DNA of 64,000 nt, taken from Cellvibrio sp. OA-2007. GTDB lineage: Bacteria; Pseudomonadota; Gammaproteobacteria; Pseudomonadales; Cellvibrionaceae. Under the pieces are notes generated by a model, which saw only the letters and a program-made list of their open reading frames with translations, did not search any database and was not told the origin of the DNA. The stretch lies in the NCBI RefSeq assembly GCF_000953825.1, contig NZ_BBUL01000085.1, positions 1 through 64,000 on the forward strand, in the 5' to 3' direction. Shown here piece by piece: positions 8,460-17,433 of this stretch. Made by a program: the position numbers and the translations under genes. Every line of letters begins with the position of its first letter. Within the stretch, counting starts at the first letter, position 1.

Positions 8460-10070
8460 CTATTTCACTTTAGGTGGTGTTTGAAAGGTGTGATAAGGGG
8501 CTGGCGATGGGATCTGCCACTCTAACCCCTGAGCCCCCTCCCACACCTCTGCACTTGCCTTTTCACCTTTTTTCCGCATACAACGCACCACACACCAAAC
8601 AAAAATTAATTGCGATAAACCAAACAAGGCGGCGCCTATACTGATAAACGCATTCATATCGGCGAATTGCAATGCGTAATCAGGAATGCGGCGCGGCATG
8701 CCCGCCAAGCCAACAAAGTGCATTGGAAAAAACAACATGTTGACAGAAATTAATGAACACCAAAAATGCCATTGCCCCAAACGCTCGCTATACATAACCC
8801 CGGTCCATTTTGGAATCCAAAAATACACACCAGAAATAATGCCAAAAAGTGCGCCGGTCACCAGCACATAATGAAAATGCGCCACTACAAAATAGGTATC
8901 CTGATATTGAAAATCAGCGGGGATAATTGCCAGCATCAAGCCCGATAAACCACCAATGGTAAATAACACAATAAACGCGACCGCAAACATCATCGGCGTT
9001 TCAAATGTCATGGAACCGCGCCACATAGTAGCCACCCAGTTAAATACTTTTACCCCGGTCGGCACGGCAATCAGCATAGTGGTGTACATAAAAAATAATT
9101 CAGCAGCAACCGGCATACCAGTAGTAAACATATGATGCGCCCAGACAATAAACGATAAGAAGGCAATACTCGCGGTTGCTACCACCATCGATTCATATCC
9201 GAATAATGGCTTGCGCGCAAAAGTGGGAATGATGCTGGAGACAATACCAAACGCAGGCAAAATCATGATGTAAACTTCCGGATGGCCAAAGAACCAGAAA
9301 ATATGCTGGAACATTACCGGATCACCACCACCCGCCGCGTCAAAAAAACTGGTACCAAAATATTTATCCGTCAACACCATAGTGACCGTGCCCGCAAGAA
9401 CCGGCATAACGGCAATCAATAGAAACGCGGTAATCAACCAAGTCCAAACAAATAATGGCATTTTCATCCAGGTCATGCCCGGCGCACGCAGATTAAAAAT
9501 AGTCACAATCACATTCATCGCGCCCATAATCGACGATATGCCGAGCAGATGCACAGAAAAAACAAAAAATGCGGTGCTGTCATTACTGTAAGTTGTCGAG
9601 AGCGGAGCATAAAAAGTCCAGCCCGCAGCTGGGCCGCCGCCCTCCATAAATAAAGTTGATAACAGAATAAAAAACGAGAAAGGTAAAATCCAAAAACTCC
9701 AATTATTCATGCGTGGCAGGGCCATGTCAGGAGCGCCGATCATTAAGGGAACCATCCAATTGGCGAGCCCAACAAACGCCGGCATGATGGCACCAAACAC
9801 CATCACCAAACCGTGTACTGTAGTCATCTGATTAAAAAAATGCGGATCGACAAACTGTAAGCCTGGCTGAAATAATTCAGCGCGAATTACCATCGCTAAA
9901 CTGCCGCCGATAAACAACATAGTGAGCGAAAATAATAAATACAGCGTACCTATATCTTTATGGTTGGTAGTGTATAACCAACGCGTAATGCCTGTAGGTT
10001 TGTGATCGTGATGATCGACATGCTGCTGATCAGCATTAACATCGAGGGTATTTGAATTATCTGTGCTCAT
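8460..10070 (-). CDS. ctaD: Cytochrome c oxidase subunit I
   Basis: This is the 536-residue, 12-helix catalytic subunit. The low-spin heme a ligand is in TTVHGLVMVFG. The CuB His-Tyr crosslink motif is in WFFGHPEVYIMILPAFG, the paired CuB histidines in WAHHMFTTG, and the heme ligands in FVVAHFHYVL. The GHPEVY glutamate and tyrosine place it with A-type oxidases. It starts 3 bp after the ctaC stop codon, consistent with tight coupling of subunits II and I. Confidence 0.98.
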   Translation of the reverse strand: MSTDNSNTLDVNADQQHVDHHDHKPTGITRWLYTTNHKDIGTLYLLFSLTMLFIGGSLAMVIRAELFQPGLQFVDPHFFNQMTTVHGLVMVFGAIMPAFVGLANWMVPLMIGAPDMALPRMNNWSFWILPFSFFILLSTLFMEGGGPAAGWTFYAPLSTTYSNDSTAFFVFSVHLLGISSIMGAMNVIVTIFNLRAPGMTWMKMPLFVWTWLITAFLLIAVMPVLAGTVTMVLTDKYFGTSFFDAAGGGDPVMFQHIFWFFGHPEVYIMILPAFGIVSSIIPTFARKPLFGYESMVVATASIAFLSFIVWAHHMFTTGMPVAAELFFMYTTMLIAVPTGVKVFNWVATMWRGSMTFETPMMFAVAFIVLFTIGGLSGLMLAIIPADFQYQDTYFVVAHFHYVLVTGALFGIISGVYFWIPKWTGVMYSERLGQWHFWCSLISVNMLFFPMHFVGLAGMPRRIPDYALQFADMNAFISIGAALFGLSQLIFVWCVVRCMRKKGEKASAEVWEGAQGLEWQIPSPAPYHTFQTPPKVK

Positions 10071-10073
10071 TAT

Positions 10074-11234
10074 TTATTCCCCTGCTTCGATGACAGCAAC
10101 CACATCCGCCACTTGAACCAAATCACCCGTGTTATTGCCCCACGCGTTGCGCTCGTAGGTAATTACGGCTGCCAGTTCGCTAGTGGTTAATTGTTTAGCA
10201 AATGCCTGCATGGCCGTTGCTGGTTTGCCATAGGCCACAATGTGAATATGCGCGGGAATATCCTGTGTGACCATAACACTGCCTTTCAGGGCGGGAATAG
10301 CGCCAGGCAAACCTTCACCGGAAATTTGGTGGCACATGGCGCAATGGCTCTCGTAGGTTTTTTGCCCGAGCAACATTAGCTCTTCCATACTCTGGGTTTG
10401 CTGCGCTGCTTTTTCAGCTTCGGCTTTTGCCTGCGCTTGTAGCTCTACTTGCTCGGCAGCCCAAAGATCAAACTCTTCCGGGTTTTTTACATCCACAACA
10501 ATCGGCATAAAACCATGATCCTTGCCGCACAATTCTGCACACTGCCCACGATAAACACCGGGTTTATCCACCTTGGTCCAGGTCTCATTAATAAAACCAG
10601 GATTGGCGTCTTTTTTTATCGCAAACGCTGGCACCCACCATGCGTGAATCACATCATCTGAAGTGACCAGAAAACGAATTTTTTTACCAGTGGGGAGCAC
10701 TAAGGGTTTATCAACATCGCGCAGATAGAATTCGGCTTTTTCTGCGAGGTTATCAATCTGTTCGCGCGGTGTGGCAAGCATGGAATAAAACTCAATCGGA
10801 TACTCCATGTATTTGTAATGCCATTTCCACTGCGAACCGGTGACTAATACCGTGAGATCGGCTTTGGAAGTATCTTCCATAGCAATCAGGGTTCTACTCG
10901 CAGGAATTGCCATGACTATCAATATCAACACGGGAATGGCAGTCCACAACAATTCAATTTTTAAGCTGCCATGAAATTGCTCGGCTTTGGCACCTTTGGA
11001 TTTTCGGTGGTACACAATCGACCAAAACATCAGTGCAAATACAATTGCACCTATAACACAACAAATATAAAAAATAGCCATATGCAAGTCATACACCTGA
11101 TGGCTAATATCCGTCGCGCCGCGGGTCATATTGTATTTTTCAGTTTGTGCCTGCAGCGTAATGCTGTTGAGTAACAACCAGAATAATACCGAATAACTCG
11201 TCACGCATTTTAAGCCAAATAAATAGTGTTTCAC
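10074..11234 (-). CDS. ctaC: Cytochrome c oxidase subunit II with C-terminal cytochrome c domain (caa3-type)
   Basis: The 386-residue protein has a signal/first segment, a two-helix hairpin (about residues 50-125) and a cupredoxin domain. The CuA ligands are in HAWWVPAFAIK and GQCAELCGKDHGFMPI. An extra C-terminal domain carries a heme-c motif, CAMCH in ESHCAMCHQISGEG, with a candidate distal Met in ATAMQAFAKQL, so the subunit is a caa3-type fusion. It starts with GTG behind AAGGAG and is the first gene of the oxidase operon. Confidence 0.97.
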   Translation of the reverse strand: MKHYLFGLKCVTSYSVLFWLLLNSITLQAQTEKYNMTRGATDISHQVYDLHMAIFYICCVIGAIVFALMFWSIVYHRKSKGAKAEQFHGSLKIELLWTAIPVLILIVMAIPASRTLIAMEDTSKADLTVLVTGSQWKWHYKYMEYPIEFYSMLATPREQIDNLAEKAEFYLRDVDKPLVLPTGKKIRFLVTSDDVIHAWWVPAFAIKKDANPGFINETWTKVDKPGVYRGQCAELCGKDHGFMPIVVDVKNPEEFDLWAAEQVELQAQAKAEAEKAAQQTQSMEELMLLGQKTYESHCAMCHQISGEGLPGAIPALKGSVMVTQDIPAHIHIVAYGKPATAMQAFAKQLTTSELAAVITYERNAWGNNTGDLVQVADVVAVIEAGE

Positions 11235-11888
11235 TGCACGACTCCTTCTTATGGCTTTTGCCTTATGATTTTGGAAACGTGTAAACGAGCGATACTGTCC
11301 TGCTGTTAAACAGGAGTGTAGTTCTACTCATAACAATTCATAAAAATGGCTAACAAAAAAAAACGGCAATAACCAAACATAACAACCCGAGCACAAGCTG
11401 TTGTTATTGCACCAATTTTTTAGCAACGCAAAGGCACTGGACTACATCCAGCCAAAGGAATCAGGTGAACACTCTAGTCAACAACCAGAACAAGGCGCGA
11501 CCTGAACATAGAAACAGCCAACTGGCCAAACGGCGGGATAACGGCGGAAAAGCACAACATTAATTCGCTTTTCAAATACCCAAGTCTTTAAGAGATTAAA
11601 GACACACAGCCAGAATACAGGACGTACCAATAAAACCGGACACCTCAATTCCAACAATCATCGAATGACTTCATTCAGCAAGCAGTTAAGCGCAAAAACA
11701 ACTGAGAAGAAGTAGCTACTCGATTGATTAACTATAAACCCATAACATTAAAACGCAAGGCACAAAACAAATTCACATCTTCAGCATTAAACACCAATTT
11801 TTATATAACGAAAAACGCCAAGAGGATTAACCCTTGGCGCTCCATTAACAAACCAAATTAGTGCCTAAGTAAAAATAAACCAAACTAA
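11235..11888. other. Gene-free intergenic region upstream of ctaC
   Basis: About 650 bp separate ctaC from the porin-like gene, both on the minus strand. The region is A-rich with no open frame having start and ribosome-site support, and no strong repeat. It should hold the ctaC operon promoter and leader, but I could not pick a convincing -35/-10 pair. The only clear element is the terminator at 11811-11839. Confidence 0.6.
11811..11839 (-). terminator. Intrinsic terminator of the porin-like gene
   Basis: On the minus strand, CGCCAAG pairs with CTTGGCG around a 10-nt loop, followed by TTTTT. It lies about 50 nt past the stop codon of the porin-like gene. Confidence 0.8.
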
Positions 11889-12731
11889 CTAAAAACGGAC
11901 AGTCCCGCCTAACATTAAACGATTTTCATAATCACCATCGTAATAACTCAACTCCAAACTGGCTTTATCGGTAAAGAAATTACGCGCGCGAACAAAGTAG
12001 TCGGTAGTTGTTTCGCTATGGTTAAATTCATTGCCGTCATAAGAGGAATTAACAAAACCTGCGCCCAAGCTCAAATGCCGATCAAAATAGTAATCTGCAG
12101 CCATTGTAATCGTATCTGAAGAACTGTAGATATCTTGATATTCATAGCTAGCCTCAATGTTTAGTGCCTGCTCACCCGACAAAGGAATAACGTACTTACC
12201 ATTAATATTCCACTGTTCAGACACATCGACATCCTCTTCGAATTCCGACCAAACCAACAGCCCTGTAACTGGTGCAACACCCGCCTTTATATACCAGGAA
12301 GAATCCCATTTTGATGAGAAGCTGACCGCATCAAAGCTTTCATCAGACGGCAAAGAATATTTTGATTTGTATTGATTAACGCCAGCACCAACATAAAAAA
12401 TTGTATTGGGAACGTAAAAATCAACACCTAACACACGGTGATATATGTCAAGACGGTCGCCAGATTCTTTGAATTCATAATTGGCAAGATCGATATAAAC
12501 ATTGCTCGCTTTTTCGATAAAAGCAGCCTCTGCAAGCGGATGATTTTTTGTATCTACGGGAGAAAAATAATAGGTTCCTTTCAGACCAACAAAATAGCCT
12601 TCTTCAGAGTCGCCTGTTACATCAATGTCCTCGTAAGAAGCCGACAATTCACTTTGATAGGTTGCAGCAACCGCGAAAGGAGATGTTAAAAAACCAGCAG
12701 CAATAATGATGGACAATAATTTCAATTTCAT
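11889..12731 (-). CDS. Putative outer-membrane beta-barrel porin
   Basis: The 280-residue protein has a clear Sec signal peptide (cleavage near AVAATYQ, residue 22). The mature chain has alternating amphipathic strands rich in Tyr and Ser and ends in Phe (GGTVRF), as expected for BAM-recognised barrels. The overall pattern resembles the Porin_7 type of putative porin (PF16956). Acidic loops (DVTGDSEEGY, EFEEDVDVSEQ) are prominent. It is an isolated gene with its own terminator. The substrate is unknown. Confidence 0.7.
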   Translation of the reverse strand: MKLKLLSIIIAAGFLTSPFAVAATYQSELSASYEDIDVTGDSEEGYFVGLKGTYYFSPVDTKNHPLAEAAFIEKASNVYIDLANYEFKESGDRLDIYHRVLGVDFYVPNTIFYVGAGVNQYKSKYSLPSDESFDAVSFSSKWDSSWYIKAGVAPVTGLLVWSEFEEDVDVSEQWNINGKYVIPLSGEQALNIEASYEYQDIYSSSDTITMAADYYFDRHLSLGAGFVNSSYDGNEFNHSETTTDYFVRARNFFTDKASLELSYYDGDYENRLMLGGTVRF

Positions 12732-12876
12732 AATCTATCCTCTGATATAGACAACAGCATTTGTGGTAATGCTGGAGGCATACTAGCGGGAGAAAATTGA
12801 ATTGAAACTGAACGATACAGAGTGTTACAAATTGCGCTTGTTTATTGAGCAAAAAGCGAAAGCAGGTATTTTCCAG

Positions 12877-13689
12877 CTATGCAAGACAATCACAGGAGAA
12901 CTTGCGCTCATCCTCCAAGCGCAATGCGGTTAGTGACCCACCCCATACACAGCCGGTATCAAGCGCATACACATTTTTTATATTGGTACGGCCTTCCAGT
13001 GCAGCCCAATGACCGAAAATAATTTTTTGCGTGCGAGTTTTACGCTCTAAAAATGAAAACCAAGGTGCAAAACCAATTGGTGCTGCATGGGCATTTTCTT
13101 TGGTTTGCAACTCCAATTCACCTTCAGCGCTGCAAAAGCGCATGCGGGTAAAATAGTTAGTGATTAAACGCAAGCGATCAATACCAACAAGATCATCACT
13201 CCAGCGGCAGGGCAAATTGCCATACATACCCGTCAAGAAATGTTCTATGTTGTCTGACTGCAAGACATTTTCAACTTCGCGGGCACGAGCTAATGCTTCC
13301 GTTAAATCCCACTGCGGTGGAATACCGGCATGCACCATGGTGAAATTTAATGCCGGATCAGAATGCACCAATTTTTGCTGGCGCAGCCAATAGACCAGAT
13401 CAGCACAATCGGGGGCGCGCAATAATTCATCCAGCGTATCGTTTTTGCCACGCTTACGCAGGCCGTAATAAACGGCGATAAAATGCAAGTCGTGATTGCC
13501 CAATACGATAGTAATAGAATCGCGCAAGCGATATAAAAAACGCAAGGTAGCAAGGGTGTCTGGCCCACGATTAATTAAATCGCCTGCGAGCCAGAGCTTG
13601 TCGTGGCGTGGATTAAATTTTATTTCCTCTAATAGGCATTGCAGTGGTTCAAGGCAGCCTTGAATATCCCCAATTGCGTAGGTTGCCAT
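12877..13689 (-). CDS. apaH: Symmetrical bis(5'-nucleosyl)-tetraphosphatase
   Basis: The enzyme hydrolyses Ap4A to two ADP and belongs to the calcineurin-like metallophosphoesterases. The metal-binding motifs GDIQG (residues 7-11), GDLINRGPD (36-44) and GNHD (64-67) are all present, with HAGIPPQW further on. Length (270) is normal. It is the last gene of the lptD-surA-pdxA-rsmA-apaG-apaH operon, 43 bp after apaG. Confidence 0.97.
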   Translation of the reverse strand: MATYAIGDIQGCLEPLQCLLEEIKFNPRHDKLWLAGDLINRGPDTLATLRFLYRLRDSITIVLGNHDLHFIAVYYGLRKRGKNDTLDELLRAPDCADLVYWLRQQKLVHSDPALNFTMVHAGIPPQWDLTEALARAREVENVLQSDNIEHFLTGMYGNLPCRWSDDLVGIDRLRLITNYFTRMRFCSAEGELELQTKENAHAAPIGFAPWFSFLERKTRTQKIIFGHWAALEGRTNIKNVYALDTGCVWGGSLTALRLEDERKFSCDCLA

Positions 13690-13732
13690 ATCAATACCTG
13701 CCGATTTTTTTATTAGATACTTTTAAGAAAAG

Positions 13733-14101
13733 TTAATGCACTGCGTGTGGCGGCACTAAGGCAAAGGTGGGAATCGGTGCATCAAACATAACACCGTCCT
13801 CTGCGCGCATATGATACGTGCCTTCCATAATGCCGGTTTCGGTTTCAAGAATAACACCACTGGTGTAAGTGTAACTCTCTCCCGGTTTTAAATGAGGCTG
13901 CTCACCCACCACCCCCATACCCTGCACTTCTTGCAGTTTTTCATTAGCGTCGGTGATGCGCCAGTGGCGACTAATTAATTGCGCGGGCACATCGCTTTTA
14001 TTTGCGATAGTGATGGTATAGGTATACACATAACGATGCTCAAGCGGCACTGATTGACTGGCCATATAATTGGTGCGCACTACTACTTGTATATCCGACA
14101 T
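13733..14101 (-). CDS. apaG: ApaG (DUF525) protein
   Basis: The 122-residue, all-beta protein has the ApaG signature: VPLEHRYVYTYTITIANKS, SRHWRITDANEKLQEVQGMGVVGEQP and GTYHMRAEDG. ApaG is conserved next to apaH and rsmA, but its biochemical role is unsettled. It begins just 1 bp after the rsmA stop codon, so it is probably translationally coupled. Confidence 0.96.
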   Translation of the reverse strand: MSDIQVVVRTNYMASQSVPLEHRYVYTYTITIANKSDVPAQLISRHWRITDANEKLQEVQGMGVVGEQPHLKPGESYTYTSGVILETETGIMEGTYHMRAEDGVMFDAPIPTFALVPPHAVH

Positions 14102-14102
14102 C

Positions 14103-14966
14103 TTAGTCAGCCTCTTTCAAAGTTTGACCATTTAATGAAAGCTCGCCAAGCAAATTACTCATGGCGACATATTCAGGCAAACTGATTTCTTCCGGGCGCA
14201 GCTGTAAATTCACTGGCAGGCTTTCCATTTGCTCAGCACTCAATAATTGTTTGAGTGAATTGCGCAGTGTTTTACGGCGCTGCTGAAACGCGACATTCAC
14301 CAATGTTTCCAAACTTTTAATATTGTTTGCTACATGCGGTAATTGTGCGTGCGGGGTCAAGCGCACAATGGCTGAATCCACTTTGGGCGCCGGATCAAAG
14401 GATGTAGGAGGCACATCAAACAAATCTTCCACTGCACAATAATATTGCACCATGATTCCCAAGCGACCGTAAGCACTATCACCCGGTTGCGCCGCCATAC
14501 GCTTCACCACTTCTTTTTGCAGCATAAAGTGCATATCTTGTACGCGGTTGGCATAGGTGAGCAGATGAAAAATCAGCGGTGTTGAAATGTTGTACGGAAG
14601 GTTGCCAACAATACGCAGCGGCTGATCATTTTTAATTAATTGTGCAAAATCAAATTGCAGCGCATCTGCTTGGAACAGTTGAAAATTCGGATGACGTTCG
14701 AATTTAACTTTCAACCAGGGCACCAAATCGCGATCCAGTTCAATCACACTCAAGTTGTCGCAACTGTCGGCAAGTAATTGAGTAATCGCGCCCTTACCTG
14801 GCCCGATTTCTACAATCAGATCATTTTTTTGCGGATGCACCGCACGCACGATTTCGCGAATAATGCCGTGATCGATCAAAAAGTTTTGCCCAAAACGTTT
14901 GCGCGCTTTGTGCTGTGATTCCGGTTGTGACTCCCGTTTTGAAAAAGAGTGCAGCGTTTTTTTCAT
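14103..14966 (-). CDS. rsmA: 16S rRNA (adenine1518/1519-N6)-dimethyltransferase
   Basis: The protein dimethylates two adjacent adenines near the 3' end of 16S rRNA late in 30S assembly. The SAM-binding motif is VEIGPGKGAIT and the catalytic motif IV is NLPYNIST. RKRFGQNFLID marks the start of the domain. I chose the ATG at 14966 (about 287 residues) because GGA lies at proper spacing. The longer frame to 15005 would overlap pdxA by 23 nt. Confidence 0.96.
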   Translation of the reverse strand: MKKTLHSFSKRESQPESQHKARKRFGQNFLIDHGIIREIVRAVHPQKNDLIVEIGPGKGAITQLLADSCDNLSVIELDRDLVPWLKVKFERHPNFQLFQADALQFDFAQLIKNDQPLRIVGNLPYNISTPLIFHLLTYANRVQDMHFMLQKEVVKRMAAQPGDSAYGRLGIMVQYYCAVEDLFDVPPTSFDPAPKVDSAIVRLTPHAQLPHVANNIKSLETLVNVAFQQRRKTLRNSLKQLLSAEQMESLPVNLQLRPEEISLPEYVAMSNLLGELSLNGQTLKEAD

Positions 14967-14982
14967 AAACATTTTCCAATAA

Positions 14983-15978
14983 TTAGCGCGCGTGTTTTGC
15001 TTCAACCATAGCTAGAGCGTAACTTAATGCGGTGCGTAAACTGCCCATATCAGCTTTGCCGGTACCGGCCAAATCCAGCGCAGTGCCGTGATCAACCGAG
15101 GTGCGGGTAATCGGCAAGCCCAGCGTAATATTCACCGCCTGCCCAAAGCCTTTGTATTTTAAAACCGGCAAGCCTTGATCGTGATACATGGCGAGCACGG
15201 CATCGGCGTTATCCAAATATTTTGGCGTAAATAACGTATCGGCTGGTAGCGGGCCAATCAGATTCATTCCCCGCGCGCGCAGCCGTGCTAATACCGGCTC
15301 GATGACTTCAATTTCTTCGCGCCCGAGGTGACCGCCCTCACCGGCGTGCGGATTTAAACCACACACCAAAATACGCGGCTGGGCGATGCCAAATTGGGTT
15401 TGCATGTCGCGCTGCAAAATTTCCGCCACTTGCGTGAGCTCGTCTTCGGTAATCGCTGCTGCGACATCTTTCAGCGGCAAGTGCGTAGTGGCCAATGCCA
15501 CACGCAAGCCTTCGGTCGCGAGCATCATCACTACTTTATTTGTATGTGTTTTTTCGGCGAGATATTCGGTATGGCCACTGAATGCAATACCCGCATCATT
15601 GATGATACTTTTTTGTACCGGGCCAGTAACCAGCGCTGCAAAATAACCAGCTATGCAACCATCGATAGCAGCATCCAGCGTGTGCAAAATATAAGGTGCA
15701 TTTTTAACATTCAGCTTGCCCGGCACAGCGGGCTCAGCCAACGCGATAGGCAGCACCGCCAATTCACCGGCCGCATTCGGGCGCGGTGCATCCTGCAGAT
15801 TGATTTCGCGTAGTTGCAACGGCAACCCCAACTGTTGCGCGCGCGCTCGCAATAATTGCGGGTCAGCGATTGCCACCACCTCATAGGGCTGGGCTTGCTG
15901 CGCCAGCATCACGGCCAAATCTGGACCTATACCGGCGGATTCACCCGGAGTTAGAGCAATTCGATATACAGAGGTCAT
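14983..15978 (-). CDS. pdxA: 4-hydroxythreonine-4-phosphate dehydrogenase
   Basis: This NAD-dependent enzyme of the DXP-dependent pyridoxal phosphate pathway has 331 residues. Family motifs include [17 protein letters not shown], the metal/substrate region [28 protein letters not shown] and [16 protein letters not shown]. It lies between surA and rsmA, as in the classic operon. AGGTG is a plausible ribosome site. Confidence 0.97.
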   Translation of the reverse strand: MTSVYRIALTPGESAGIGPDLAVMLAQQAQPYEVVAIADPQLLRARAQQLGLPLQLREINLQDAPRPNAAGELAVLPIALAEPAVPGKLNVKNAPYILHTLDAAIDGCIAGYFAALVTGPVQKSIINDAGIAFSGHTEYLAEKTHTNKVVMMLATEGLRVALATTHLPLKDVAAAITEDELTQVAEILQRDMQTQFGIAQPRILVCGLNPHAGEGGHLGREEIEVIEPVLARLRARGMNLIGPLPADTLFTPKYLDNADAVLAMYHDQGLPVLKYKGFGQAVNITLGLPITRTSVDHGTALDLAGTGKADMGSLRTALSYALAMVEAKHAR

Positions 15979-16025
15979 GCTATCTGCACCTAAAAAATAA
16001 ATAAAATACTATGCCAAAAAACACA

Positions 16026-16070
16026 GCGGCTAAAAACAGAACCGCCCATGGCAATCCAATTTTTAGCCGC
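16026..16070. repeat. 11-bp inverted repeat between surA and pdxA
   Basis: GCGGCTAAAAA (16026-16036) and TTTTTAGCCGC (16060-16070) are perfect reverse complements around a 23-nt loop. On the minus strand it follows surA and is trailed by TGTGTTTTTT. It could be a leaky terminator or an mRNA processing hairpin inside the operon. Confidence 0.5.
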
Positions 16071-16098
16071 CGATAAAACCGTTAGAAAATCTACAGGC

Positions 16099-17418
16099 TT
16101 AGAGTTTAATTTCGACGTAAGCCTCTTCGCGGATTTGGGTCAGCCACAACTGAAACTCTTCATCAAAACGACGTGAGCGCAACACGTTAGCCGCTTGGTT
16201 GCGTTTCATTTTATCGCTCATATCCTCTTTGCGGCGTTCGAGAACTTGCAAAATATGCCAGCCAAACTGGCTCTTGAAGGGGCGAGTAATGCCACCGATA
16301 GAAGTATTGCCCATTGCCTCTTCAAACTCAGGCACAAACATTCCCGGAGTGGCCCAACCTAAATCGCCGCCGCTCAACATAGAGCCTGTATCTTCTGAAT
16401 GCTCACGGGCGAGCTTGCCAAAATCTTCACCTTTTTCAATGCGTGTTTTTAAATCCAACAGTTTCTGGCGCGCTTGTGCGTCGTCCATAATTTCTGAGGT
16501 TTTGATCAAAATGTGGCGGGCATGAGTCTGTTCAACTAACTGCTCACCGCCACCGCGCTGTTCAATATTTTTAAGGATATGAAACCCAGCGCCGCTACGG
16601 AAGGGCTTAGATACTTGCCCCTCGCGCAATTCAGCCATTTGATTACCAAACAACTCCGGTAGTTGCGCGAGTTTACGCCAACCTATATCGCCACCTTGCA
16701 GTGCCGCTTGATCGTTGGAATAACTAATCGCCATCTGGGAAAAATCACTGCCCGACTGCAGTTTTTGATAAATATCATTGGCTTGTTTTTCAGCGGTCGC
16801 AATAGCATCTGCATCGGCACTGCTGGACACGGCAATTAATATATGGCCGATATGAAAATCCGGCGAGGTAGCAAACTTGCCATCGCTAGACGAGAGAAAG
16901 TTATTGATATCTTGTTCAGTTACTTTGATGCGGCTATTCACTATGCCCTGCTGCAAATGACTGATAGTCAGTTCATTGCGCATTTGTTTACGCAGACCAT
17001 CGAGCGTCAAGCCTTGGGCTTTTAAATCTGCTTCAAGTTGCGCCAAGGTAATTTGATTTTTTTGCAGCACCCGACCAATTGCCTGATCGATTTCTGCCTC
17101 ATCGACTTTGATTTCGTAACGCTCAGCCATGCCCAATTCAATGCGCTCGATTATCAACTGCTCAAGAATTTGTTTATTGAGCACCTCCTCTGGCGGCAAT
17201 TGCTGGTACTGACCTTGCAAACGTTCCAGGATAGATGCCTTGCGATCATTCAGTTCACTTTCCAGCACTACATCTTTATCAACAATCGCCACCACCCGAT
17301 CCAGTGATATCGCATTGTTTTGCGCCAAACCGAGCTGGCTGGTCGCGAGCAGCACACCGCCTAACAATAATGTCCAACCCATGTGCAAAAGATGTGGCCT
17401 GCTTTGGTTTTTACTCAT
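16099..17418 (-). CDS. surA: Periplasmic chaperone and peptidyl-prolyl isomerase SurA
   Basis: The protein has 439 residues: a signal peptide (WTLLLGGVLLATSQLGLAQ), an N-terminal chaperone domain (about 35-175) and two parvulin domains (about 185-290 and 298-400), marked by HIGHILIAV / GGDIGWRKLAQLPE and HARHILIKT / GGDLGWATPGMFVPEFE. It escorts outer-membrane proteins, including LptD, to the BAM complex. It starts 15 bp after the lptD stop codon. Confidence 0.97.
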   Translation of the reverse strand: MSKNQSRPHLLHMGWTLLLGGVLLATSQLGLAQNNAISLDRVVAIVDKDVVLESELNDRKASILERLQGQYQQLPPEEVLNKQILEQLIIERIELGMAERYEIKVDEAEIDQAIGRVLQKNQITLAQLEADLKAQGLTLDGLRKQMRNELTISHLQQGIVNSRIKVTEQDINNFLSSSDGKFATSPDFHIGHILIAVSSSADADAIATAEKQANDIYQKLQSGSDFSQMAISYSNDQAALQGGDIGWRKLAQLPELFGNQMAELREGQVSKPFRSGAGFHILKNIEQRGGGEQLVEQTHARHILIKTSEIMDDAQARQKLLDLKTRIEKGEDFGKLAREHSEDTGSMLSGGDLGWATPGMFVPEFEEAMGNTSIGGITRPFKSQFGWHILQVLERRKEDMSDKMKRNQAANVLRSRRFDEEFQLWLTQIREEAYVEIKL

Positions 17419-17433
17419 AATTCAATCACTGTT